A DNA stretch of 14,502 nt from Myxococcales bacterium (GCA_003153055.1 PMBV01000308.1:1-14502), one strand, 5' to 3'; shown: positions 1 to 7,840, numbered from the stretch's first letter. Notes: generated from the letters alone by a model not told the origin. Made by a program: numbers and translations.

Positions 1-260
1 GCGCTGTCCACGCAGAGGTTCCTCGCAATCGTGTAAACCCAGGTCGTGAAGCGCGCCTTGGGCTGGTATTCCGCGCTGCCCCGCACCACCTTGAGCCAGG
101 TCTCCTGCAACAGGTCCTCTGCCCGCTGCCGCTGGCCCACGTACCGGAGGATGAAGTTGTAGACCGCCTGACGGTGCCGCCCCACGAGCGCGCCCAGCGC
201 CCTGGCGTCACCGGACTTGAACGCGAGCATCAACTGCTCGTCGGAAGCCTCAGGTCCCAA
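1..260 (-). CDS. ECF-type RNA polymerase sigma factor, N-terminal part (cut by window edge)
   Basis: The readable 86 codons match sigma-70 region 2 of extracytoplasmic-function sigma factors, which direct RNA polymerase to stress or envelope promoters. Seen: an opening DEQLMLAFKSGDARALGAL, then YNFILRYVGQRQRAEDLLQE (the region 2.1-2.2 core-binding segment with the typical AEDLxQETW), then region 2.3-2.4 ending FTTWVYTIARNLCVDS, the -10 recognition segment. Region 4 lies beyond the left edge. The start is TTG at 258-260: an in-frame TGA sits at 279-281 with no other start codon between, and GAGGAG at 265-270 is a good ribosome binding site four bases away. It follows the DUF2085 gene by 52 bp on the same strand and is probably the distal gene of that operon. 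No anti-sigma factor is recognisable here; one could lie beyond the edge, or the DUF2085 membrane protein could play that part (speculation). Confidence 0.9.
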   Translation of the reverse strand, partial: MGPEASDEQLMLAFKSGDARALGALVGRHRQAVYNFILRYVGQRQRAEDLLQETWLKVVRGSAEYQPKARFTTWVYTIARNLCVDS

Positions 261-264
261 CCGT

Positions 265-270
265 CTCCTC
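265..270 (-). promoter_or_regulatory. Ribosome binding site fixing the TTG start of the ECF sigma gene
   Basis: GAGGAG on the minus strand, four bases before TTG (258-260). Together with the in-frame stop at 279-281 it leaves TTG as the only start that keeps the whole region 2 domain. Confidence 0.6.
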
Positions 271-312
271 GCCTTGTCTCAAAGAGGTGAACGTTTCATT
301 GGCGCGAGTGAT

Positions 313-723
313 CTACCGGCGCAAGCGTCGCAGGTAACTGACGAGAATGACAGGACCTGCGAAGGCTGTCACCACTCCCAGTGGCCAGAGCAGCACCGGT
401 GGAAACGGCCGCTGCACGTGAACGTAGCACGCCCGCCCGAGGCCCGCCCCGAGGAGCAGGCCCGTGAACCATCGCCACAGGTTGGTGAAGTCGTGGGGTC
501 GAAAGCGGCCCCAGGCCCAGTCGAGGGTGGCCGGGAGAACGAGGGCGGTGCTCAGCGCGACGTCCCACGGGTGGCTCAACGACGCCTTCAGCTCGAACTG
601 CAGTGCCACGAGGGCGAACAGCGTCGGGTAGGTACCCAAGCACCGGGCACACACGAAGGTTCCGCCGACGCGAACGCAGCGATCGAGCTCGTCGTCGTGG
701 TGGTGGCTCAGCCAGAGACGCAT
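313..723 (-). CDS. DUF2085-family small membrane protein
   Basis: 136-residue predicted inner-membrane protein of unknown function. It shows the DUF2085 pattern: a His-rich start (HHH at residues 7-9), C16, then CARCLGTYP with Cys25 and Cys28 just before the first membrane helix, and a later NLWRWFTGLLLG (80-91), which resembles the family's conserved Asn-Arg-Thr-Gly-Leu segment. Four hydrophobic helices are visible at about 31-47, 53-70, 82-99 and 109-129. The Cys/His cluster could bind a metal; that is inference. The ATG at 721-723 begins four bases after the stop of the MshEN protein gene, which indicates co-transcription and probable translational coupling. The sigma factor follows after 52 bp. 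The family assignment rests on motif recall; the function is unknown. Confidence 0.8.
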   Translation of the reverse strand: MRLWLSHHHDDELDRCVRVGGTFVCARCLGTYPTLFALVALQFELKASLSHPWDVALSTALVLPATLDWAWGRFRPHDFTNLWRWFTGLLLGAGLGRACYVHVQRPFPPVLLWPLGVVTAFAGPVILVSYLRRLRR

Positions 724-727
724 CGAC

Positions 728-1912
728 TCACTTCTTGAGCTCGCTCGAGTCGATGATCTCTTGCTCGGTCAACAGCCCCCGTTTGAGGAGGGCCTTGGTC
801 ACCGCGAGGATGAGCTTGGAAGGGGCCAGCGCGTCGAGGGCTCCCGACCAGCCCTCGCCTTCCCCCGCCGGCTTGACCTCAGGCTCGATCCACTCGGGGA
901 GCGTGATGCGTGACGGAGAGGGGGGAGCAATCGCCGGCGGCTGGGGAATCGGCGCGGTCCGGCTCTGAATGGCCGAGGTGCGCGTCATGGTGACCTTGAG
1001 ATCGGGCGCCGGGACGATGGCGATGGGCGCCAGCTCGGGCTCGATCACCAGCTTCGCCAGCGACGAGGGCGACGACATGGGCACGCCCGGCACGAAGGCA
1101 CGGTCATCGACCTTGGCGATGGGCCGCGCACGGGGAGCGGCCTCGAAGAAGGGCACGTCTTCACCCTGGCCCTCCTGCGAGCGCGGAGGCCCCGGCCTCG
1201 CCGAGGGTGGCGGCGTGGTCAACAGGCCGGTCGCGGTGGCCTCGAAGACGAAGGGCACCGGCGCAGGAAACGAAGCCGCCGGACTGACGGGCGCTTCCTC
1301 GAGCTCGAAGGCCGCCTCCGAGCCGCCCGCTTGGTTTGGGCCCGGCGGGGGCTCATCGGGAGGGAGATCGATCTCGATGGACTCGAAGAGGTCTTCCGGG
1401 GCAGGAGCCGGGGGAGCGCTGATCACCGGCGCGATGGCCGGCGCGACCGAGGGCAGCGCGACGTTCGACGGGCTCTCGTACTCGCCGGTGACCGCGGCAT
1501 GCACCGCGTCGATGGCGTCTGACGGAGCAATGAAGATCTGCACGGTGGGGAACCGGCGCCGGAGCAGCGGGAGCACCTCGGCGTTGGCGTGCGCGAGATC
1601 GGCCATCGCGATGGAGATGGACCCCTTGCCCACCTTGAGAGGAACGAAGCGGAACTGACGCTGGAACTCCATCGGCACCAGCTCGAGGATCGCCGAGGGA
1701 ATCGGGGGGAGCTCGGTGAAGGGCACCCCGTGCTGCGTGGCCAGGGCCTTGGCCAGCTGGTGGGTGTTGATCTTCCCCATCGCCACCAAGAGGTCACCCA
1801 GCCGCGCCGGCTCGCCCGAGCTCTGATCGGTCAGCGCCGACTGCACGTCGGCCGCCGTGACCGCGCCGTCGGCCACGAGAATCTCTCCGAGTTTTCTTCG
1901 TGTCGTGGCCAC
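728..1912 (-). CDS. MshEN (GspE/PilB N-terminal) domain protein with Pro-rich linker, no ATPase domain
   Basis: 394-residue soluble protein. The N-terminus carries two 24-residue MshEN repeats of the type [RK]LGxxLVxxGxIxxxxLxxALxxQ at residues 7-30 and 37-60, with a 6-residue spacer. The second half of the GspE_N fold follows, to about residue 145 (PFTELPPIPSAILELVP and onward). In known family members such repeats bind cyclic di-GMP and precede the assembly ATPase of type II secretion or type IV pili. Here residues about 150-340 are a low-complexity Pro/Ala/Glu-rich linker, and no Walker A or B motif occurs. A short helical tail closes the protein (about 365-394). The first repeat has Lys instead of Arg at position 1; both keep the Gly at position 10 and the final Gln. 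The GTG start (1910-1912) lies one base after the TGA of the upstream paralogue, so translation is probably coupled. Role: regulatory or adaptor protein, inferred. Confidence 0.85.
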   Translation of the reverse strand: MATTRRKLGEILVADGAVTAADVQSALTDQSSGEPARLGDLLVAMGKINTHQLAKALATQHGVPFTELPPIPSAILELVPMEFQRQFRFVPLKVGKGSISIAMADLAHANAEVLPLLRRRFPTVQIFIAPSDAIDAVHAAVTGEYESPSNVALPSVAPAIAPVISAPPAPAPEDLFESIEIDLPPDEPPPGPNQAGGSEAAFELEEAPVSPAASFPAPVPFVFEATATGLLTTPPPSARPGPPRSQEGQGEDVPFFEAAPRARPIAKVDDRAFVPGVPMSSPSSLAKLVIEPELAPIAIVPAPDLKVTMTRTSAIQSRTAPIPQPPAIAPPSPSRITLPEWIEPEVKPAGEGEGWSGALDALAPSKLILAVTKALLKRGLLTEQEIIDSSELKK

Positions 1913-1913
1913 G

Positions 1914-2630
1914 TCAGCGCCTGACCTTCGCCAGGTACTCCTCGCGGGTGAAGATGCCCTTCTCGATCATCAACTCCACCATTCCTTTGAGGACCGCGAC
2001 CTCTTTGCGCTGGGCCTCCTCGAGGAGCCGAAGCACCTCGCCGGGCGGCTTGTTGGCAAGAGAGGTCGGGAGCTCGTCGTCGGCTGGTGGCGCTCTCCGG
2101 GCGACCTCTTGCCGGGCGACCTCTTCGCCGAATTTGATGACCGTATTCCCCTGTGCGTCGACCACCTTGAACCCTCCACTCTCACCGTCAGCAGGCTGCT
2201 GGTAGAACCGCTCGAAGGCCCTCGAGATGGCCTGACGACTGGCGATCTGCGGAACGATCTTGCACCGGGTGGCCGCCCTGAGCGAGTCGATCAGCTTGAG
2301 ATTCTGCGGCTCGGCCAGCACCACCACGAGCGTCTTGCCCTCGTCGCGGAGCTGCAGCGGGAGCGCCAGGAGATCGCGCGCCATCTCGACCGAGACCTTC
2401 GCCTTGACGGCCGCTGGTACGTCTTGCACGGCGTCGAGGTTCACCGTCGGGACATTGAGCTGTTTGGACAGCGCCTTCACCAGCATGTCCTCGGAGACGA
2501 CTCGCATGCGCACGAGGATCTCTCCCAGTCGGCCACCCCATTTCTGCTGCTCGCTGAGCGCAGCCTTGAGCTGACCGTCGGTGATCACCTTTGCTTTGAC
2601 GAGCAAGTCGCCGAGGCGGATCGATGCCAT
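1914..2630 (-). CDS. MshEN (GspE/PilB N-terminal) domain protein, short form, no ATPase domain
   Basis: 238-residue soluble protein and paralogue of the downstream neighbour. MshEN repeat 1 is at residues 5-28 (RLGDLLVKAK...) and repeat 2 at 34-57 (RLGEILVRMR...), separated by exactly five residues, the spacing described for c-di-GMP-binding MshEN domains. The Arg at repeat position 1 and Gln at position 24 are kept in both, but the usual Gly at position 10 is Lys14 and Arg43. The alpha/beta second half spans about 58-145 (LPLQLRDEGKTLVVVLAEP). A charged linker follows, then a helical tail ending MIEKGIFTREEYLAKVRR. There is no nucleotide-hydrolysing domain. I chose ATG 2628-2630 because the domain begins at once; the frame is open further upstream but that extension is low-complexity Arg-rich sequence. 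No good Shine-Dalgarno is visible. It lies 59 bp after the lipoprotein gene. Likely a c-di-GMP-responsive adaptor, inferred. Confidence 0.85.
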   Translation of the reverse strand: MASIRLGDLLVKAKVITDGQLKAALSEQQKWGGRLGEILVRMRVVSEDMLVKALSKQLNVPTVNLDAVQDVPAAVKAKVSVEMARDLLALPLQLRDEGKTLVVVLAEPQNLKLIDSLRAATRCKIVPQIASRQAISRAFERFYQQPADGESGGFKVVDAQGNTVIKFGEEVARQEVARRAPPADDELPTSLANKPPGEVLRLLEEAQRKEVAVLKGMVELMIEKGIFTREEYLAKVRR

Positions 2631-2689
2631 GTGGTGTCTGACTCTAGCGGCTTCATGCCCGCCGTCGACTGTTCCCTCAACCGGAGCGG

Positions 2690-3490
2690 TCAGCCGCCGA
2701 GGAGCCGGCCGTCTCCGTCGACCTCCGTCACTGGAACGCCCTCTGGGGGAGCGGCGTCGAACAACCCTGGCTCCGGTTGCTGATTGAAGGTGAGGTCTTT
2801 CCACTTGAGCTCGAGGCGAGTCTTGCTCGATGAGAAATCGAGGCGAACCTGTTCCGGGAAGGTGAAGGCCCCATGGTTGCCCATCGACCCCGCCTCGAGC
2901 GAGTACGCCGCGCCCGTCGAGACGGCGCTTCGAAGCACCCGCGTGGTGCTCGGGTCGACCCAGAGCACCTGCGTGGTGTTCTGCCGGTGGAGCGAGAGCA
3001 CGTAGACGCCACGTTCCTGATCGACGCTGAAGTCCGACGTGTCGGCGGCGACCCGGGGAACACGGCCGAGGAGAATCGCCACGAGCTCGGAGATGGGGAG
3101 ACTGATGGGGACGAAGCGGGCCACGTTCGAGGGGGTGGCAGGGCCCCGAAAGTACCGGGCGGCCTGGCCGTCGTAGAAGCCGAACCGCTCTCCGTCACTC
3201 ACCAGCACTGACTGGGGTCGCCCGAAGAAGTCGAGCTGCTCGAGGTGCACCAACGCAGGGAGCGCGGCCTCGATGAAGAGCGCCGTGGAGCCCTTGCCCT
3301 GGGGGCCGTCGACGGTGAGGTTCGCCTCGCCCTTCACCGCCACGACCCCGGACTCCGCGAGCTCGAGCCACTGGAGCAGCTCCGCGGCCGAGCGGGCCTC
3401 GCCCCGTTCTCCGAAGGACATGGGCCGGGGACACCCCAAAAAGAGGACCGCGGGAACAAGGATGGTAACGGCGCGTTTTCTGGACATCAT
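2690..3490 (-). CDS. Lipoprotein, LolB/DUF4292-like
   Basis: 266-residue predicted lipoprotein. The N-terminus has basic residues (SRKR), a hydrophobic stretch (AVTILVPAVLFLG) and Cys20 followed by Pro, fitting a signal peptidase II site; the -3 residue is Phe rather than the usual Leu, so the lipobox is slightly unorthodox. The mature part resembles the beta-rich LolB/DUF4292 fold: VKGEANLTVDG strand region, FIEAALPALVHLEQLDFFG, VLVSDGERFGFYDGQAARYF, and a C-terminal half with VLSLHRQNTTQVLWVDPST. LolB-type proteins bind lipids or lipoproteins at the outer membrane; specific function here is inferred only. Start ATGATG at 3485-3490, with GGAG about ten bases upstream. It is the first gene of the minus-strand run leading into the MshEN proteins, and it is divergent from the ExbB-like gene across 39 bp. 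Confidence 0.75.
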   Translation of the reverse strand: MMSRKRAVTILVPAVLFLGCPRPMSFGERGEARSAAELLQWLELAESGVVAVKGEANLTVDGPQGKGSTALFIEAALPALVHLEQLDFFGRPQSVLVSDGERFGFYDGQAARYFRGPATPSNVARFVPISLPISELVAILLGRVPRVAADTSDFSVDQERGVYVLSLHRQNTTQVLWVDPSTTRVLRSAVSTGAAYSLEAGSMGNHGAFTFPEQVRLDFSSSKTRLELKWKDLTFNQQPEPGLFDAAPPEGVPVTEVDGDGRLLGG

Positions 3491-3529
3491 GGCGTCGGGT
3501 CTCCGAAGCCGCTAATACCCTGATCCCCG
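3491..3529. promoter_or_regulatory. 39-bp divergent intergenic spacer between lipoprotein and ExbB-like genes
   Basis: The two start codons point away from each other across 39 bp. For the lipoprotein, a GGAG ribosome site is present and TATTAG (minus strand, about 3512-3517) could act as a weak -10. For the ExbB-like gene no Shine-Dalgarno is visible before ATG 3530; a leaderless or very short leader transcript is possible. Any two promoters must overlap each other or reach into the opposite coding region, which would couple the two operons. The promoter hexamers are weak guesses. Confidence 0.35.
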
Positions 3530-4255
3530 ATGAGCTTCGACGAGCTGATGCACTATCTGCGGTTGGGCGGCGTGACCATCGCCGTCATTCTCTTGGCCTC
3601 CATGCTGGCCCTGGTGGTCGCCATCGAGCGGCTCATCGCCTTGTGGGGGGTCGGCCCGAAGTCTCGAGAGCTCGGCCAGCGCATTGCCCGCCACTTGATG
3701 CGCGGCGAGCTGGTGGCAGCCCGTTCGGCAGCCGATCGCTCGACGGCGCTCGCGTCGGATCTATTCCGGGCGGGCTTCGAACGCGCGGCTCGATCGACGG
3801 GTGAGGGGTTGACCGCGGCCGTCGATCGGGAGCGGATTCAGCTCGCACTGAAGATGAAGCGGGGCCTGTGGATCCTCGGGACCATCGGCGCCACCGCGCC
3901 CTTCGTCGGTCTGTTCGGCACCGTGTGGGGCATCATGCGCTCGTTCAAGGATCTCGGCCTCGACGTCGAGTCGGGCGGCAGCGGGGGCCCGGCGACGGTG
4001 ATGACCGGCATCTCCGAGGCCCTCATCGCCACCGCCGTGGGCATCATCGTCGCCGTGGAGGCGGTGGTCCTCTACAACGTATTTCAGGCGCGCCTCTCTC
4101 GGGTGAACGTGGAGCTCAAGCTCATCGTCGAGGAGTTCCTCGAGCTGGTGCGTGAGCAAGCCCCCACCGGCAGGCTCCTCTTGCCCCCTCCCGAGACGCC
4201 GACCACACCTGATGGGGCGCCAACGACCGCGCCGGCCACCGCGCAGGGGAGCTAG
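3530..4255 (+). CDS. MotA/TolQ/ExbB-family proton channel protein
   Basis: 241-residue inner-membrane protein of the ExbB/TolQ type, which with an ExbD/TolR partner uses the proton gradient to energise an envelope process (TonB-dependent import, Tol-Pal, or gliding-type machinery). Three membrane helices are at about 14-39, 112-136 and 161-185, with the family's long cytoplasmic loop between helices 1 and 2. Helix 2 has GTIGATAPFVGLFGTVWGIM (117-136), the hallmark segment. Helix 3 starts GISEAL, where Glu163 matches the conserved channel Glu (Glu176 in E. coli ExbB). Oddity: the usual AIPA of helix 3 reads AVEA, so a conserved Pro is Glu177. The C-terminus is a Pro/Thr-rich tail. The ExbD-like gene begins two bases after the stop. 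No TonB is nearby, so the partner system is unknown. Confidence 0.92.
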   Translation: MSFDELMHYLRLGGVTIAVILLASMLALVVAIERLIALWGVGPKSRELGQRIARHLMRGELVAARSAADRSTALASDLFRAGFERAARSTGEGLTAAVDRERIQLALKMKRGLWILGTIGATAPFVGLFGTVWGIMRSFKDLGLDVESGGSGGPATVMTGISEALIATAVGIIVAVEAVVLYNVFQARLSRVNVELKLIVEEFLELVREQAPTGRLLLPPPETPTTPDGAPTTAPATAQGS

Positions 4256-4257
4256 CC

Positions 4258-4722
4258 ATGGCACTCGGTCGCATGTCGGGCGGTGACGCCGACGACCCGT
4301 CAGCGGAAGACGGCGTCTTCGCCGACATCAACATCACCCCGTTGACCGACATCTTCCTCGTGCTGCTCATCATCTTCATGGTGACCAGCTCGGTCATCGT
4401 GAACTCCAGCAACGGGGCCAAGGCCGGGCTGAAGGTCAACCTCCCCCAAGGTGGAGCCGCCGACGTGATGGCTCAGGCCCAGGACGTATCGGTGGCGGTG
4501 CTGGCCGATGGCCGTCTGGTGTTGGGAGGCGACGTGGTGACGGCGGAGGAGCTGAAGAAGGCCTTCGACACAGCCAAGGCCAAGTCGCCAGACACCCTCG
4601 TCATCGTGCAAGCCGACGAGGGCGTGCCCCACGGCAAGGTGGTCGAGGTGATGGAGATGGCCAAGGTGGCCGGCCTGGCCCAGCTCGCCATCGGTGTGCG
4701 CGAGGCTGGCGGCCAGAAGTGA
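4258..4722 (+). CDS. ExbD/TolR-family biopolymer transport protein
   Basis: 154-residue partner of the preceding ExbB-like channel. A short cytoplasmic N-terminus leads to INITPLTDIFLVLLIIFMVT (24-43), the single membrane helix with the essential proton-carrying Asp (Asp31); most relatives read VDV here, this one TDI. The periplasmic domain (about 55-154) shows the ExbD pattern: VNLPQG, a strand with VLADGRLVLGGDVV, LVIVQADEGVPHGKVVEVMEMAKVAGL and the closing LAIGV. The ATG at 4258 has GGAG six bases upstream, within the last codons of the channel gene, so the pair is translated from one mRNA. ExbD and TolR cannot be separated with confidence. Some envelope energising role is secure; the client (TonB transporter, Tol or motility) is not. 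Confidence 0.92.
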   Translation: MALGRMSGGDADDPSAEDGVFADINITPLTDIFLVLLIIFMVTSSVIVNSSNGAKAGLKVNLPQGGAADVMAQAQDVSVAVLADGRLVLGGDVVTAEELKKAFDTAKAKSPDTLVIVQADEGVPHGKVVEVMEMAKVAGLAQLAIGVREAGGQK

Positions 4723-4724
4723 CT

Positions 4725-4753
4725 TCGTGCCGGGCCCAACTGCCCCGGCACGA
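4725..4753. terminator. Hairpin between convergent ExbD-like and acyl-CoA dehydrogenase genes
   Basis: TCGTGCCGGG (4725-4734) and CCCGGCACGA (4744-4753) form a perfect 10-bp GC-rich stem with a 9-base loop. It starts two bases after the ExbD stop and sits 12 bp from the acyl-CoA dehydrogenase stop on the other strand, the right place for a two-way terminator. No run of U follows on either strand, so it is not a canonical intrinsic terminator; it may block RNA decay or act with Rho. Confidence 0.45.
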
Positions 4754-4765
4754 GCGTGACGACGA

Positions 4766-6607
<1,842 letters not shown>

Positions 6608-6613
6608 GCCGTG

Positions 6614-6618
6614 CCTCC
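6614..6618 (-). promoter_or_regulatory. Ribosome binding site fixing the acyl-CoA dehydrogenase start
   Basis: GGAGG on the minus strand, six bases before ATG 6605-6607. It is the strongest Shine-Dalgarno in the window and argues against longer upstream starts in the same frame. Confidence 0.75.
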
Positions 6619-6656
6619 AAGTCGCACTCCCCGCGCCACGCGGGTTTCGGAGGCTG

Positions 6657-6685
6657 ATCAGAGTCATCATTGATTCTGAAGTCAA
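6657..6685 (-). promoter_or_regulatory. Candidate sigma-70 promoter of the acyl-CoA dehydrogenase with overlapping palindromes
   Basis: Reading the minus strand: TTGACT (6680-6685, five of six bases of the -35 consensus), 17-base spacer, TCTGAT (6657-6662, four of six of the -10). Transcription would begin near 6650, giving a leader of about 43 bases that includes the GGAGG site. A perfect palindrome CTGATCAG (6654-6661) covers the -10, and an imperfect one, TTGACTTCAGAATCAA (6670-6685), covers the -35, so a repressor may bind here. Fatty-acid regulators of the FadR/PsrA (GntR or TetR) kind would fit the gene, but that is inference. The AT content here is higher than in flanking coding DNA. 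Confidence 0.4.
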
Positions 6686-6757
6686 CGAATACCGACGCAA
6701 CGCGTCGTGCCAGCAAGCCAACCCCGTGATTTCGGTGAATTGAGGCCCTCCGTTCCC

Positions 6758-7798
6758 TCAGCGACCAGCCGGGAGCTCGAGCACGGTGAGCAACCCCGGC
6801 TCGGCAGCGGTGACGCGAGGAGCCGCGTTGACGACGAGGTTGGCGGTGGCCCGGTCGCCCGAGACGCCTCCCTTGACCAACACCTTGAGGGGCGGGTCGG
6901 CCTCCAGCTCGATGACGTCGCCCGGGTCGTCGACCCCCACCGCGAGGGTGAGCTCGAGGCGGACCTTCTCTTGCCCGTCGTCGAGGCCCACTGCCACCTG
7001 GTGGAGGCCCGCCACCCGGCCCTTCTTCACCGGAAACGCGCCGGTCGAGAGGTCCTCCTCGGCGAAGACGGGCACCAGCTCTTCTTCGAAGTCGTCGCAG
7101 TCGATGCCCAGGCCCAGGGCGCAGAGCGCGGCCGACTCGAGCAAGCCGACGTGCCCCAGGCCGTCTTTCTCGACCAGGGCGAAGAACTCGTCCTCGGTGA
7201 GACCGGCGCCCACCTTGCGTTGGAGCGCGGCCCTCCGGCTCGCCACGTCGACCACCCGGGTCACCTTGGCTCGCCGCACCGGGCCGCAGGCCTGACCAAC
7301 CACGGCCGCCAGTCGATCCATCACGAACCCCGGGTTCACTCCGGTGCCCAGCACCACGCACCCCGCTCGCACCGCCGCCGCGTCGAGGCGCTCGGCCAGC
7401 TCGGGGTGCTCGAGATAGGGGAAGGCCAGCTCCTCGCAGGTGCTCACGACCGACATGCCGTACGAGAGCGCCTCCAGGACCTGCTCACTCACCTTGGGGA
7501 GCCGTGAGCCCGTGGCGTGCAACAGCACCACCCCTTTTCGTCGACCCACGGCCTGTCCCAACGTCGGCTGAATCTTGAAGGTACCGGCCGGGCAACCGAG
7601 GACCTCGGTCAGCGTCCGCCCCGCCATCGATGGGCTCTTGTCCACCGCGCCGATGACCTCGAGCTCCTCCGACTCCAAGGCAACTCGGGCGATCTCCTGC
7701 CCGATGAAGCCCAACCCCATCACGATCACCGGCACCCGACCCGATGGTTTCTCACTGGCTGTACGACGCGCCCCTTGAGCTCCGCCTCGCTTCGACAT
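6758..7798 (-). CDS. NAD(P)-dependent amine dehydrogenase-like protein (2,4-diaminopentanoate dehydrogenase / DapB-like fold)
   Basis: 346-residue cytoplasmic oxidoreductase. A short polar N-terminus precedes the Rossmann strand VPVIVMGLGFIGQEIA with GxGxxG at 28-33, and GAVDKSP follows after strand 2. VVLLHATGSRLPKV, STCEELAFP (about 119-127) and LGTGVNPGFVMD (about 150-161) are the conserved segments of the diaminopentanoate-dehydrogenase family, which resembles dihydrodipicolinate reductase. The C-terminal half has GHVGLLES and a closing VNAAPRVTAAEPGLLTVLELP, also typical. The best-known member (Ord) oxidises 2,4-diaminopentanoate in ornithine fermentation; its partner aminomutase genes are absent here, so the true substrate is unknown. 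Start ATG 7796-7798 has no strong ribosome site. The gene is divergent from the HD-GYP gene, and a 20-bp dyad lies 23 bp upstream. Confidence 0.8.
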   Translation of the reverse strand: MSKRGGAQGARRTASEKPSGRVPVIVMGLGFIGQEIARVALESEELEVIGAVDKSPSMAGRTLTEVLGCPAGTFKIQPTLGQAVGRRKGVVLLHATGSRLPKVSEQVLEALSYGMSVVSTCEELAFPYLEHPELAERLDAAAVRAGCVVLGTGVNPGFVMDRLAAVVGQACGPVRRAKVTRVVDVASRRAALQRKVGAGLTEDEFFALVEKDGLGHVGLLESAALCALGLGIDCDDFEEELVPVFAEEDLSTGAFPVKKGRVAGLHQVAVGLDDGQEKVRLELTLAVGVDDPGDVIELEADPPLKVLVKGGVSGDRATANLVVNAAPRVTAAEPGLLTVLELPAGR

Positions 7799-7820
7799 GG
7801 TTCATCGATGGTAGACGAGC

Positions 7821-7840
7821 GCTCGCGTCATGACACGAGC
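7821..7840. promoter_or_regulatory. 20-bp near-perfect dyad in divergent intergenic region (candidate operator)
   Basis: GCTCGcGTCATGACaCGAGC is symmetric at 18 of 20 positions around the centre between 7830 and 7831; its core GTCATGAC (7827-7834) is a perfect palindrome. Two further perfect 10-bp palindromes overlap the flanks: CGAGCGCTCG (7816-7825) and ACGAGCTCGT (7835-7844). The site lies between two divergent start codons (7798 and 7955), where a dimeric regulator could control either or both genes. A TTGACC at 7849-7854 next to it could be a -35 for the plus strand, but no good -10 follows at the right distance. Confidence 0.4.

Noticed and set aside
293..298. TGAAAC (minus strand) as an ECF-type -35 for autoregulation of the sigma gene
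   Set aside because: No convincing -10 at the right distance, and the motif is too short to count alone.
2631..2689. Extension of the short MshEN protein upstream into the lipoprotein end
   Set aside because: The open frame there gives Arg/Gly-rich low-complexity sequence and overlaps the lipoprotein stop; the MshEN domain starts right after ATG 2630.
1857..2783. 308-codon plus-strand frame opposite the short MshEN protein
   Set aside because: The minus-strand protein has clear MshEN repeats; the plus-strand product shows no family pattern.
6608..6721. Longer N-terminus for the acyl-CoA dehydrogenase
   Set aside because: The extension covers the likely promoter and the GGAGG ribosome site, and has no family similarity.
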